The notes under the pieces are model-generated. The model had not been told where the DNA came from. It worked only from the letters and a program-made list of their open reading frames with translations, and did no database searches. A stretch of DNA of 64,000 nucleotides from an uncultured Corynebacterium sp. (GTDB lineage Bacteria; Actinomycetota; Actinomycetes; Mycobacteriales; Mycobacteriaceae), in the NCBI RefSeq assembly GCF_947253065.1, contig NZ_CAMXWS010000003.1:36654-100653 (forward strand). Direction: 5' to 3'. The position numbers and the translations under genes are program-made. Of the stretch, positions 24,938-33,259 are shown piece by piece; the first letter of the stretch is position 1, and each line of letters opens with the position of its first letter.

Positions 24938-25047
24938 ATTTCTGATGTCAATCCCTGTGTAACCAGTGCGTAGTGTCGGCGACGTAGCTAGGCTGGTTCG
25001 CGCCAGGCCGAAAGTGTCTGAATTGCCAGCAGGAGGGAGCTGCCGTC

Positions 25048-25920
25048 ATGAGCTTTTTCGAGGACATCGCCGCAGGCCTTGATCGTGAAGGCATCGAATC
25101 ACGCGTGCACGACGACACCATGTTCGTGCCTATCACGTCCGATGTGGAGATCCACTTCGTTGAGATCGACCCATTGCTGCCAGCAGCCAACGTGTATATC
25201 GCTGCTGCTGATGTGGATGAAGATGATGATGAATTTGAGACCGTTTTGGTCTCCGTGGTCTTCTCCGTGGAAGATGCAGTTCAGACTGCTGCCAAGCACA
25301 TGGCCACTGATCAGGTGATCACTGTTCTCAGTGACTTGCTGGAGGGAACCGATGAGCGGATTGGTGACCTTGATTTCTTCCAGGACCCAATAAACCCGAA
25401 CCTCGTGCGCGCTGAGGTCGGCGAGAATGCTGAGCTGCAGGTCCAGGTTGAACTCGAAGACGGCACGCCGTGCGCCGCCGTCACGTTCATTGCGTTGCCG
25501 GAGACCTATGACGATCTGCTGGATGATGCGATTGGTGAGCTCTGGGAGTCCGACGGCGATGCCGAGCTCACCGATGAAGACCGCGAGCGTCTCTTCGCCA
25601 GTCTTCATGCCGAAGCGATCGCTGAGGTGGAAACCCTGGACCTGGGTACCTTCGTCGATTTTGATCGGCTTTTTGATGTCCTCTCACTCGCTGCCGACCA
25701 TGCCGAGGATTGGGAATCGCAGCTCCTCCCGTTCGACGACGATGAATTCGACGAACCGGACATCTACGATATCTTCGGCGCCGACGACCCAGATGATGAT
25801 GAGGATGTCGACTACGACGAGGACGATGACTTCGACTACGACGACGAAGATGACGACCTCGACGACGACGACGAGGACGAGGACGAAGGCGACGACGAGG
25901 AAGAGTCCGACGAGGGCTAG
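25048..25920 (+). CDS. conserved acidic protein with a long Asp/Glu tail
   Basis: 290 aa. The first two thirds (to about residue 225) look like a globular alpha/beta domain, beginning MSFFEDIAAGLDREGIESRV. They resemble a type III secretion chaperone-like/YbjN-type fold, which is my guess only. The last 65 residues are almost entirely Asp and Glu with scattered Tyr/Phe. AGGAGG at 25031 precedes the ATG by 11 nt. The stop overlaps the convergent gene by 4 bp. No function is known to me. Confidence 0.7.
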   Translation: MSFFEDIAAGLDREGIESRVHDDTMFVPITSDVEIHFVEIDPLLPAANVYIAAADVDEDDDEFETVLVSVVFSVEDAVQTAAKHMATDQVITVLSDLLEGTDERIGDLDFFQDPINPNLVRAEVGENAELQVQVELEDGTPCAAVTFIALPETYDDLLDDAIGELWESDGDAELTDEDRERLFASLHAEAIAEVETLDLGTFVDFDRLFDVLSLAADHAEDWESQLLPFDDDEFDEPDIYDIFGADDPDDDEDVDYDEDDDFDYDDEDDDLDDDDEDEDEGDDEEESDEG

Positions 25921-26378
25921 GCGGCGGCCAGACCTTCAAACATGGAGGCGGGCGAGTAGACGGGGGTGAATGTGCCGTCGACAAGCCAGACAAACGTCGT
26001 GCCGGTCGGGGAGTAGACCTCGTGGACCGCACCGGCCATGGATGAAGGAACAAGTGCGCGGACCCATGCCTCGGCCAGGTCGCGGTCAACCGTGATGCCG
26101 GTGACATCGGTAAGACGTACTTCGATCAGGTAGGCCGGAATATGTGATTCGCCGTAGCCCTTGACGCGGGCCTGGGCGCGCGGGCCGACGCGGCGGCGGG
26201 TGACCGCCGCTTTCAGTTGTGGACCGTGCCCGATGCGGGGGAGCTCCCTTGTTGGCGGCCGCCAAGCCGGTGTTGGCCGGGCGAGCGAACGCGGGTGGTG
26301 GACCACCGCTTCGAAGCGGTTGAGGGCATCGGTGTGGGTGTTGCGGATCTGCTGGGCGAGTTCTCGTGTGTTCGTCAT
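25917..26378 (-). CDS. hypothetical protein, 153 aa
   Basis: Cytosolic basic protein beginning MTNTRELAQQIRNTHTDAL. The C-terminal half has regular alternating hydrophobics (AYLIEVRLTDVTGITVDRD, TTFVWLVDGTFTPVY) typical of a small beta-rich domain. No family recognised. It is divergent from the MFS gene across 128 bp that hold a LexA-like palindrome, and convergent with the acidic-tail gene. Confidence 0.6.
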   Translation of the reverse strand: MTNTRELAQQIRNTHTDALNRFEAVVHHPRSLARPTPAWRPPTRELPRIGHGPQLKAAVTRRRVGPRAQARVKGYGESHIPAYLIEVRLTDVTGITVDRDLAEAWVRALVPSSMAGAVHEVYSPTGTTFVWLVDGTFTPVYSPASMFEGLAAA

Positions 26379-26422
26379 GGCTCACAAACTACGAGTCGTG
26401 GTGGACACACCATCCCAGCTAT

Positions 26423-26438
26423 TCGAACAGGATTTCGA
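26423..26438. promoter_or_regulatory. LexA/SOS-box-like palindrome
   Basis: TCGAACAGGATTTCGA is symmetric (TCGAA-N6-TTCGA) and matches 14 of 16 positions of the corynebacterial LexA consensus TCGAAMANNTGTTCGA as I recall it. It lies in the divergent region between the hypothetical gene ending its 5' end at 26378 and the MFS gene at 26507. Confidence 0.45.
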
Positions 26439-26506
26439 ACTTGGGTGTGAATTGCGTGGTCAGCGAATGTCTTTATTGGGTTTAAAAGGGTAGCCTGTGG
26501 GGCGAT

Positions 26507-27796
26507 ATGACAACCCTTTTTCGACATGGCCGTTGGGCCGATCGCCGCCATCAGCGGGCTGAAGCCAAGGCAGCAAAACTGCAAAGAGAACCATTGCCAC
26601 CGATCCCACAAGAGATCTGGGTATTGGTTTCCGCGGCATTTTTGATCGCGCTGGGTTACGGTCTGATCGCGCCGATCATTCCGCAGTTCGCGGGCAGCTT
26701 CGGTGTGTCTATGGCTGCAGCGGCCGCAGTGGTGTCGGTGTTTTCGGTCGCGCGGTTGGTGGGGGCGCCGGGGGCGGGACGGCTCGTCGATAAGCTTGGC
26801 TCGCGCAAAATCTATATCTCCGGCCTGGTGATTGTGGCGGTGACCACTGGTTTGGTCGCTGTTGCGCAGGAGTATTGGCACATGATGCTGCTGCGTTTTC
26901 TGGCGGGGCTGGGCTCGACCATGTTCACGATTTCGGCGCAGGCACTGATTGTGAAGGTGGCGCCGCCGCAGATCCGTGGCAAGGCGAGCTCGACGTATGC
27001 GACGGCTTTCCTGCTGGGCAATATCATCGGCCCTGTCGTGGGCGCTGGCCTGTCGTTTTTGGGTATGCGCTGGCCTTTTGTGATTTATGGCGTTGCCGTG
27101 GGCCTGGCTGCATTTGTGGTGTGGGTGCGGTTGCCTAAGTCGGATCATGATTTGAACCGTGCAAAACGTCTTCCGCTGCGTTTGGATGAGGCACTGAGCA
27201 ATCCGAGCTACCGGAGCTTGCTCGCGTCGATGTTCTCCCAGGGCTGGGTGAATATGGGCGTGCGCGTGGCTATTTTGCCGCTGTTCGCGGCCTCCGTGTT
27301 CACTCATGGTGCTGCGATGTCGGGCCTGGCGCTCGCGGCTTTTGCTGCTGGCAACGCGATCACCCTGCAGTTCTCCGGACGGCTTGCGGATGAGATCGGC
27401 CGCAAGCCCATGATTCTGTCTGGCCTGGCCGTGACAGTGGTGGCCACCGCGACACTGGGCTTTGCCACGAGCTTCTGGCCACTGATCGCCCTGTCCGCGC
27501 TCGCTGGTGTCGGTGGCGGTCTGCTCGTGCCCAGCCAGCAAGCAACACTGGCGGACATCATCGGCAATGACCGTTCGGGTGGCAAGGCCTTGTCCTTGTT
27601 CCAGATGTGTGGCGATGCCGGCCAGGTACTCGGCCCGATCGTGATCGGCGCTCTGGCGGAGGCCTACGGTTTCCCTGTCGCATTCGCTGCGTGCGGTGCG
27701 ATCGCCGCTGGCGCCTTCACCGTCTGGGCGCTGATGGGGCAGGAGACCCACCCGATGCGCAACAACACAGTGGCGACCACCGCGAAGGAGAACTAG
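26507..27796 (+). CDS. MFS transporter, drug-efflux type
   Basis: 429 aa with twelve predicted membrane helices. The loop 2-3 motif GRLVDKLGSRKIYISG is the MFS motif A, and motif C-like glycine-rich helix 5 is NIIGPVVGAGLSFLG. A second motif A copy is GRLADEIGRKPMILSG. It belongs to the DHA-type multidrug subfamily by look, with no substrate evidence. Its TAG shares one base with the GTG of the nucleoside hydrolase, so import or export of nucleosides is also possible. One CGTCGATAAGC copy lies at 26785. Confidence 0.83.
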   Translation: MTTLFRHGRWADRRHQRAEAKAAKLQREPLPPIPQEIWVLVSAAFLIALGYGLIAPIIPQFAGSFGVSMAAAAAVVSVFSVARLVGAPGAGRLVDKLGSRKIYISGLVIVAVTTGLVAVAQEYWHMMLLRFLAGLGSTMFTISAQALIVKVAPPQIRGKASSTYATAFLLGNIIGPVVGAGLSFLGMRWPFVIYGVAVGLAAFVVWVRLPKSDHDLNRAKRLPLRLDEALSNPSYRSLLASMFSQGWVNMGVRVAILPLFAASVFTHGAAMSGLALAAFAAGNAITLQFSGRLADEIGRKPMILSGLAVTVVATATLGFATSFWPLIALSALAGVGGGLLVPSQQATLADIIGNDRSGGKALSLFQMCGDAGQVLGPIVIGALAEAYGFPVAFAACGAIAAGAFTVWALMGQETHPMRNNTVATTAKEN

Positions 27797-28800
27797 TGCG
27801 AATCATCTACGACTGCGACCCGGGCGTGGACGACACCTATGCGTTGATTTACCTCGCGGCCGCCGTGCACGCGGGTACCCACGAACTCGAATGCGTGACC
27901 ACCACCGCAGGCAATGTTGAGGCCGACCAGTGCGCACGCAATGCCGCATGGATTCTGTCGCTGTGCGGCCTGCCCATCATTCCGCTCGCCGCCGGCATTC
28001 CTGGCCCGATCGAGTGGGAGCTGACCACCACCCCGGAAACCCACGGCGACACTGGCCTGGGCTACGCGCACGCCCCCGACCGCCACGTTGAGCATGACTG
28101 GCACCGCCTCTGGATCGACGCGATCGAGCGCGGCACCGACGACCTTCATTTGATTGTCACCGGTCCCATGACCAACCTCGCCGCTTTTCAGCGCCTCCAC
28201 CCCGACCATTACGCCCAACTCCGCCACATCACGGTCATGGGTGGCGCGTTCAATTACCCCGGCAACACCACACCAACCGCCGAGTGGAATTTCTGGGTTG
28301 ACCCACACGCCGCCAAAGAAGTCTTCGCAAACGCCCCCGCATCGATCACCATCTGTCCCCTCAACGCCACGGAGCAGATGCTGCTGACCCCCGAGCGCCT
28401 CGACCGCATCACACACACCCTCGGCACCGCACCGATCGCCACACAGCTCGACCCGATCACCCGCTTCTACTTCGAGTTCCACGAGGACATGGGGGAGGGC
28501 TACCAAGCCCAGATCCACGACCTGTTCACCGTGCTCACCGCTACCGGCGCGATCACCACCGAATCCCAGCTGACCACCGTCGACGTTGAAGCCGACAGCG
28601 AGCTGACCCGCGGCACATCCGTCGCCGACACCAAAGACTTCTGGGAACGCGAACCCAATGCCCACATCATCCCAAGCACCGACACCGCCACCATCGAACA
28701 CGCATGGTCGCTTTTCGACGACGCCTGCCACATCCTCTCCCGCATCGCCACCGGCGACGCCGCCCTGGAGAAGCTCCGGCACCTGCGGGCGGAGGATTGA
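27796..28800 (+). CDS. inosine/uridine-preferring nucleoside hydrolase family protein
   Basis: 334 aa. The N-terminal calcium-binding motif is YDCDPGVDDTYAL (family DxDPGxDD). Further family features are TTTAGNVEADQCARNA, the TGPMTNLAAF strand and MGGAFNYPGNTTPTAEWNF, in which the Asn/Glu and Asp residues of the active site are in place. Such enzymes split nucleosides to ribose and base for salvage. The GTG start has AAGGAG about 7 nt upstream and overlaps the MFS stop by one base. Which nucleoside is used cannot be read from sequence. Confidence 0.87.
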   Translation: MRIIYDCDPGVDDTYALIYLAAAVHAGTHELECVTTTAGNVEADQCARNAAWILSLCGLPIIPLAAGIPGPIEWELTTTPETHGDTGLGYAHAPDRHVEHDWHRLWIDAIERGTDDLHLIVTGPMTNLAAFQRLHPDHYAQLRHITVMGGAFNYPGNTTPTAEWNFWVDPHAAKEVFANAPASITICPLNATEQMLLTPERLDRITHTLGTAPIATQLDPITRFYFEFHEDMGEGYQAQIHDLFTVLTATGAITTESQLTTVDVEADSELTRGTSVADTKDFWEREPNAHIIPSTDTATIEHAWSLFDDACHILSRIATGDAALEKLRHLRAED

Positions 28801-29101
28801 CCTTTCGTCAACCGAACCTCGGTCCATTCACCTGTGGTGCACTTTTCTTAACTGATTATTCACTCAGCGCTAAAAGCCGATTTGCAATAACTGTGCAGTG
28901 GATAAGCGAAGATGCTTAGCCTTAGTCATTGGAGAGGTAAATGCGGAGAGCTTAAGTACTTTGCCAATTTGAGCTGCGATATTCTGCAACTCAAAACATG
29001 AAGGTTGGGGCGGAAGCCTCCCCACAGCCCCAAACTTCGTACCGAGCCGAAAGCACAAACGGCTACACCACTACACGGGACTTGGCCGACTTGAGTTAGC
29101 G
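28801..29101. other. A+T-richer intergenic stretch at the left edge of the RM island
   Basis: About 300 bp with no supported gene. Short open frames exist on both strands (for example a 33-codon plus-strand frame from the ATG at about 28997), but none has a recognisable product. GTGGATAAGC near 28900 differs from the recurrent 11-mer by one base. Confidence 0.6.
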
Positions 29102-29920
29102 CTATTCGAAACTCGGTTCCGAAGTATGACGCAGGGTGATTTCTGCTGTTCGATACCAGTAACAACTTGCGGCTTTATAATCTTGAGTTTCGCGGTAGAT
29201 GATTACGTAGCCTGGCAAGGCAGTCGCCTGCCAGCCGTCGGGTAAAGACCAGATTATTGACTCGATCCATTCATCGATTGTCGTGGGGCTTTCGACATGC
29301 GGAGCAACTGCAAAATCGTTTTCTAGGTCTGGGTGGCTTTCAAAACGAATGTTAAAAGGCGCTGCTCTCTTGAGTGAACCCAGAACTTCTTCAACGGTTG
29401 TATTTTTAGCTCCGCTCATGGTTTGCCCGTCGGGAATAAAATTAAGGTCGATGGGGTATAGGGCATCAAAATGATTACGCTTAACCAGGGTTCTATCTCT
29501 ATTGCGTCCTGGATCCTTGTTGCCAAACCCATTGGTGTTCCACGGCACTGACCCTTCTTTTCTGTATCCGTCAATCAACATCTTTTCTGGAGCCGCCGCA
29601 TCCAGATCCTCATCGACGTAGACAGCTTTAAATCGGATTTGCTCAAGGGATAACCCTTTTCTCCCCGAAATCTTTAACATGTGCTGGCTTAAGCGAGCGC
29701 GTAGGTCAGACTTGGCCTTTCCCACATAAACCCTCGCCAAAGAGCCGCGATCATATTTGAATAGTTCGTACACTCCGGACCGGGGCTCCAACTTACTTAC
29801 ATTATTTGGCTGAAGTGTGGCGGTTTCAATGCCCTGAAGGGTCTCATGTAACTGAGTAGCTAGTGCCTTCGTGATACTGAGTTTAAAATCGGCGATGAAT
29901 GGTTGGTTGGGTTTTGCCAT
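29102..29920 (-). CDS. Eco29kI-like GIY-YIG type II restriction endonuclease
   Basis: 272 aa. The GIY-YIG core is complete: GVYELFKYD, then VYVGKAKSDLRARLSQH (Tyr, Arg and His of the catalytic set), the metal-binding Glu in AAPEKMLIDGYRKEG, and the Asn in WNTNGFGNKDPGR, which matches Eco29kI's conserved NGFGNHDPG segment. Eco29kI cuts CCGCGG; specificity here is inferred from family only. The ATG directly follows the methyltransferase stop (TAGATG), so the pair is co-transcribed with modification first. The region is A+T-richer than its neighbours, suggesting acquisition. Confidence 0.82.
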   Translation of the reverse strand: MAKPNQPFIADFKLSITKALATQLHETLQGIETATLQPNNVSKLEPRSGVYELFKYDRGSLARVYVGKAKSDLRARLSQHMLKISGRKGLSLEQIRFKAVYVDEDLDAAAPEKMLIDGYRKEGSVPWNTNGFGNKDPGRNRDRTLVKRNHFDALYPIDLNFIPDGQTMSGAKNTTVEEVLGSLKRAAPFNIRFESHPDLENDFAVAPHVESPTTIDEWIESIIWSLPDGWQATALPGYVIIYRETQDYKAASCYWYRTAEITLRHTSEPSFE

Positions 29921-31129
29921 CTAAATCACCTGCAAGGATGACTCGTGAGTAACTTTCTCTCTTCTTGTCAATGATTTGTGGACCGATGACGTGACGATAT
30001 GCGCCAATTCAACAGGCACAGCGTTGCCTAGTTGCCGCATTACTTCTCCCCAGGCTCCGTGGAGAACATAGTCATCTGGAAAAGTTTGGATACGCGCAGC
30101 TTCTCGTACAGTGAAATAGCGAACGGATCCATCTGGAAACCTAATCATATTTTCGCCTCCAGGAACTCCGTGCGCGCCCGCTTTCAAAGCCTTGCTGGGA
30201 GCATCGATAGGTGATCCATTGTGCCCTGGGTAGATCTTTGCGCCAGGCCGGAAATCATGGTCGGGCCAATCGGTTGAGGAACCCGTAGTAGGGTCGGGCA
30301 GATCCTGAAGTGCATCGCGAACTGTTCGCCAGCGCTTCAATCCGTCTTCTTCTGCGCGGTTGCGAATTGGAACTCGATCCTTTTCCGGAATGCGGTGCTC
30401 TTCCCAGTAGCTTCCATCGGCTTGGGCAGTTGCTAGCGCCTTACCGCTATGGGTTTGCGTGGGGAACTCCCAATCTGCGTCCACATCGTCTCGGAATCCA
30501 ATTAGGAAGACGCGATGTCGGTGCTGGGGGACACCATAGTCTGCTGCATTTACAAGACGAGACACGACTTTGTAGCGAAGGTCGCTATGAACGTGAAGAT
30601 GTTCCTTTTCTAAGCGTGCATAGTGCTCGTGCCATAATTCTCCTTCACGCGATCGAAGTTCGGGGTGGCTCAAACGGAGCTTGACGTATTCGAAATAGTC
30701 CGCAAATGTCGAGCGGGTCAATCCTTTGACATTCTCTATCACAAAAGCTCTTGGCATGAGTTTCTCAATTACCGACGTAGCGGCTGGAAACATATCGCGA
30801 GGGTCGTCAGCGCTCCTGGCTAGGCCACCGAGGGAGAACGGCTGGCATGGTGGCCCGCCGGTCACGACATCGATTTCGCCGGGTTGTGCATGTTCAGTCC
30901 ACTTAACGTCGCGCACGTCGCCTTCTAGGATACGGACCCCTCTTATTAGAGGATGCCCGTTACTAGAGTTTTCTCGCATTGTTTGGCATGCCCACATATC
31001 CCATTCAGATGCAATTACGTGATTGATTCCGGCTTTGGATGATCCGAGCAAGAGGCCACCGCCGCCCGCGAAGAGCTCAATACCTTTTAGCTTTTGAGTT
31101 TTAACTCTGGCGTTCCTCGAATGGGTCAT
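29921..31129 (-). CDS. DNA (cytosine-5-)-methyltransferase of the RM system
   Basis: About 402 aa, with all principal m5C methyltransferase motifs: I (ELFAGGGGLLLGSSKAG), IV (GGPPCQPFSLGG with the catalytic Cys), VI (FVIENVKGL), VIII (PQHRHRVFLIG) and X (RQLGNAVPVELA). The target-recognition region between VIII and IX is about 90 aa. It protects host DNA from the Eco29kI-like nuclease encoded immediately downstream. ATG 31129 overlaps by 4 bp (ATGA) the end of a doubtful upstream frame; a GTG 18 bp further upstream is an alternative start. Confidence 0.9.
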   Translation of the reverse strand: MTHSRNARVKTQKLKGIELFAGGGGLLLGSSKAGINHVIASEWDMWACQTMRENSSNGHPLIRGVRILEGDVRDVKWTEHAQPGEIDVVTGGPPCQPFSLGGLARSADDPRDMFPAATSVIEKLMPRAFVIENVKGLTRSTFADYFEYVKLRLSHPELRSREGELWHEHYARLEKEHLHVHSDLRYKVVSRLVNAADYGVPQHRHRVFLIGFRDDVDADWEFPTQTHSGKALATAQADGSYWEEHRIPEKDRVPIRNRAEEDGLKRWRTVRDALQDLPDPTTGSSTDWPDHDFRPGAKIYPGHNGSPIDAPSKALKAGAHGVPGGENMIRFPDGSVRYFTVREAARIQTFPDDYVLHGAWGEVMRQLGNAVPVELAHIVTSSVHKSLTRREKVTHESSLQVI

Positions 31130-31590
31130 GCGGATATCTTTACACACTGCAATTTTTTCGAATAGTTGAATAGCCTTTTATGCGAACTTACTGGAGGGCC
31201 TAGATAGGATTGGGAGTTCGGAATCAAGCACCGTGCTCTTCTGGATGACTGTAACGCTCTGACTTCGTGATTGCCTTTTGATTGGCTTTCAGGCTGAAAC
31301 GCGTGCGCGAGTTGTAATGCACGAAGATTTTGGTTCGGTCGATGGGCATGAGGGGCACATTTGAATTTACTGTTTCCGGGCTTGGACTCGAGCCTGTCGA
31401 GAATTTCAGATGGTGTATGGCCCGCGATCGTCCTTAAGAGGAGATCGGTTGTGAGTTTCGTGACATTGAGGCTTAAACACAGCCCTTGCCGCTTGAAACA
31501 GCGTTGACACGGAGAGGTTTGCGCTCGTTGTCTGGTTATTATCGCAGTACGTATTATCCAAGGCTTTCTACATCGTGCTCTTGAAGTCAC
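31126..31590 (-). CDS. doubtful 154-codon ORF upstream of the methyltransferase
   Basis: An open frame that ends in an ATGA overlap with the methyltransferase start. Its composition (rich in Arg, Ser, Gln, Pro, His) looks like a wrong-frame translation. A different frame of the same strand, 31224-31349, gives a more natural 41-aa peptide beginning MPIDRTKIFVHY. Neither is recognised. It may be a decayed gene, a leader, or plain promoter region for the RM operon. Confidence 0.2.
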   Translation of the reverse strand: MTSRARCRKPWIIRTAIITRQRAQTSPCQRCFKRQGLCLSLNVTKLTTDLLLRTIAGHTPSEILDRLESKPGNSKFKCAPHAHRPNQNLRALQLAHAFQPESQSKGNHEVRALQSSRRARCLIPNSQSYLGPPVSSHKRLFNYSKKLQCVKISA

Positions 31591-32025
31591 TGTCCTTGCC
31601 GATTCTTGGCTTGCAGACTCTTTTCTACGTTGACTTACTGTCTATTAGTTTTTTCGTTCTACTTATCATCGTTCGATGTGTTGGGCGCTGCTGTGAGCCC
31701 AGTCGCTGCTGGTTGTAGTCGTGAGTGACCAGACGTCTCCGTCGATAGTCTTTTTCGCATAACTGAAGCCAATGTGGGAGTTACCCCTTCGGTCAGGTTG
31801 AACGAGGCGGAGTCATAAGCGTAGTCGGCGACGATATTGTTGAAGATGATGTGGATTTGCATGGCAAGGGGGACGAGAATGCTCCGGGAAATGGATCAAC
31901 TGTCGTGACTTGCGACTATTCGTTCTCCTTACAAGTGAGCAAATGTAGGGCACCGATGGTTCCCCGCAGCGGTTATGATGAGCGCATTCGATTCCGCTTT
32001 ATTGCTGAGCTAAGGACCGTGTGAG
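31591..32025. other. stretch without a confident gene, right edge of the RM island
   Basis: The minus-strand frame 31659-31862 (67 codons) and a start-less plus-strand frame from about 31770 to 32026 both read with protein-like composition. Continuing the first in a shifted frame gives a segment around YAKKTIDGDVWSLTTTTSS. A degraded gene is more likely than an intact one. The gap also holds the promoter of the gene at 32026. Confidence 0.45.
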
Positions 32026-32451
32026 ATGAGCACCCAGCCGACGGCACCGCGTCAACAGTCTGACCTTGCGCAACGGCCGAAATTGTTATTCAAGGTCGTT
32101 GCGTGGGTGTGCGTTGCGTGGGGTGTGGTGGCCATCTTCGCGGGAGTATTCCCGGGTGATGTTGAGATGAGCACCCTGAATCGTTTCGGGATGGTGCTAT
32201 TCGGTCTGATCTTCATCATCCCGGCGGTGCGGTGGATGTATTGCTCCGCCGAGGATGTGAAGGCGATCGAGGCCTATGAGGAATCGCTGCGGACCAATGA
32301 GTCGCTTGTTCATCTGCTCACTGAGGAAGATAAGCGGATCCTGCAGGGGATGGGCGGGATTCAGCCGCCAAAGCGCACGAAGCGTCACTGGAAGATCATG
32401 GTGGGTATCTGCATCGCGCTGTTCGCCGCGATGATTCCACTGATGCAGTAG
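32026..32451 (+). CDS. small membrane protein, 141 aa, unknown
   Basis: Basic N-terminus (QQSDLAQRPKLL), two membrane helices (VVAWVCVAWGVVAIFAGVF and FGMVLFGLIFIIPAVRW), a soluble acidic middle (EAYEESLRTNESLVHLLTEED) and a third hydrophobic helix at the C-terminus (KIMVGICIALFAAMIPLM). AAGGA lies 11 nt before the ATG. No family recognised; it is the first gene after the RM island. Confidence 0.65.
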   Translation: MSTQPTAPRQQSDLAQRPKLLFKVVAWVCVAWGVVAIFAGVFPGDVEMSTLNRFGMVLFGLIFIIPAVRWMYCSAEDVKAIEAYEESLRTNESLVHLLTEEDKRILQGMGGIQPPKRTKRHWKIMVGICIALFAAMIPLMQ

Positions 32452-32475
32452 GTACCGCGCGCAGGCAGCGGAGTT

Positions 32476-33129
32476 TTAGAGCTCGTCGGCGCTATAGAGG
32501 ATGACGCTGCGGTCACTGTTGTTCGGTCCGCAGCCAATGTGGCGGGTACCAGGCTCATCATGCATTCCCGGCGGGATCACTCGCGAGGAGCACACCCAGC
32601 CTTCGGGGGATTCCCAAATGCCGGCGGATCCTTGGGGTGGAGTGCCGGGAGGGTTGGGGGAGAGGTACTGCTGCACGACTTTGAGCCCGGTCTCACAGTC
32701 CGTGTTGTCGGCGAGCGCGACAACGGTCAACGGGTCGCCGAATTTATCGGGAAATTCACCGCAGTGCGTGCCCTCCGGGGCGCGGGCCATGTCGACCTTG
32801 TCGTCGCGCTTGCCGTTGTCTTTATCGGCCTTCTCATTGTCTTTTTTGTCATTCCCCGCGTCCTTTTTGTCGTCGGACGCGGAGTCTTTCTTTTCGTCCT
32901 TGGCCTTATTGCCTTTGTAGTCCTTGTCGTCGGACTTCTTCTTGTTGTTTGGTTCCTTGTCGTCGTTGGCCTGCTCGGACGACTCGTCGCCTGCGGCTTC
33001 GGCCTCAGAGGTGGCCATGGTGGTTAGGACGGGTGCATCGGTGTCTGGTTCGCGGGTGGAGCAGCCAGCCAGGGCGATGGTGGCTGTGGTGAAGACGGCG
33101 GTGATGCGGGCACGGTGTGAAAGACGCAT
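32476..33129 (-). CDS. predicted lipoprotein with Lys/Asp-rich linker
   Basis: 217 aa. The N-terminal basic/hydrophobic segment ends in lipobox LAGC at residue 22. About 70 residues of Lys, Asp, Asn and Glu follow (for example DDKDYKGNKAKDEKK), then a compact C-terminal domain with four cysteines (HCGEF, TDCETG, WVCSS, IGCGP) that could form two disulfides outside the cell. The linker may span the cell wall. No family recognised. It converges with the gene at 32026. Confidence 0.68.
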   Translation of the reverse strand: MRLSHRARITAVFTTATIALAGCSTREPDTDAPVLTTMATSEAEAAGDESSEQANDDKEPNNKKKSDDKDYKGNKAKDEKKDSASDDKKDAGNDKKDNEKADKDNGKRDDKVDMARAPEGTHCGEFPDKFGDPLTVVALADNTDCETGLKVVQQYLSPNPPGTPPQGSAGIWESPEGWVCSSRVIPPGMHDEPGTRHIGCGPNNSDRSVILYSADEL

Positions 33130-33259
33130 AAGAGCACAGTGTAGGTGGTTGGCCGGGGCTCGTGTGGGCTAAGCGGAAGTCCTGCTGGTGCTGCTAGGGG
33201 ACAGTATTCTCGGGGAAAATAACAGGATTGATGGGTGCTCAAAGGGCCGGAGGCAGGGT

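Noticed and set aside
28895..28910. GTGGATAAGC counted as a copy of the recurrent motif
   Set aside because: One base differs (G for C at the third position of the 10-mer core). It was kept only as a near miss.
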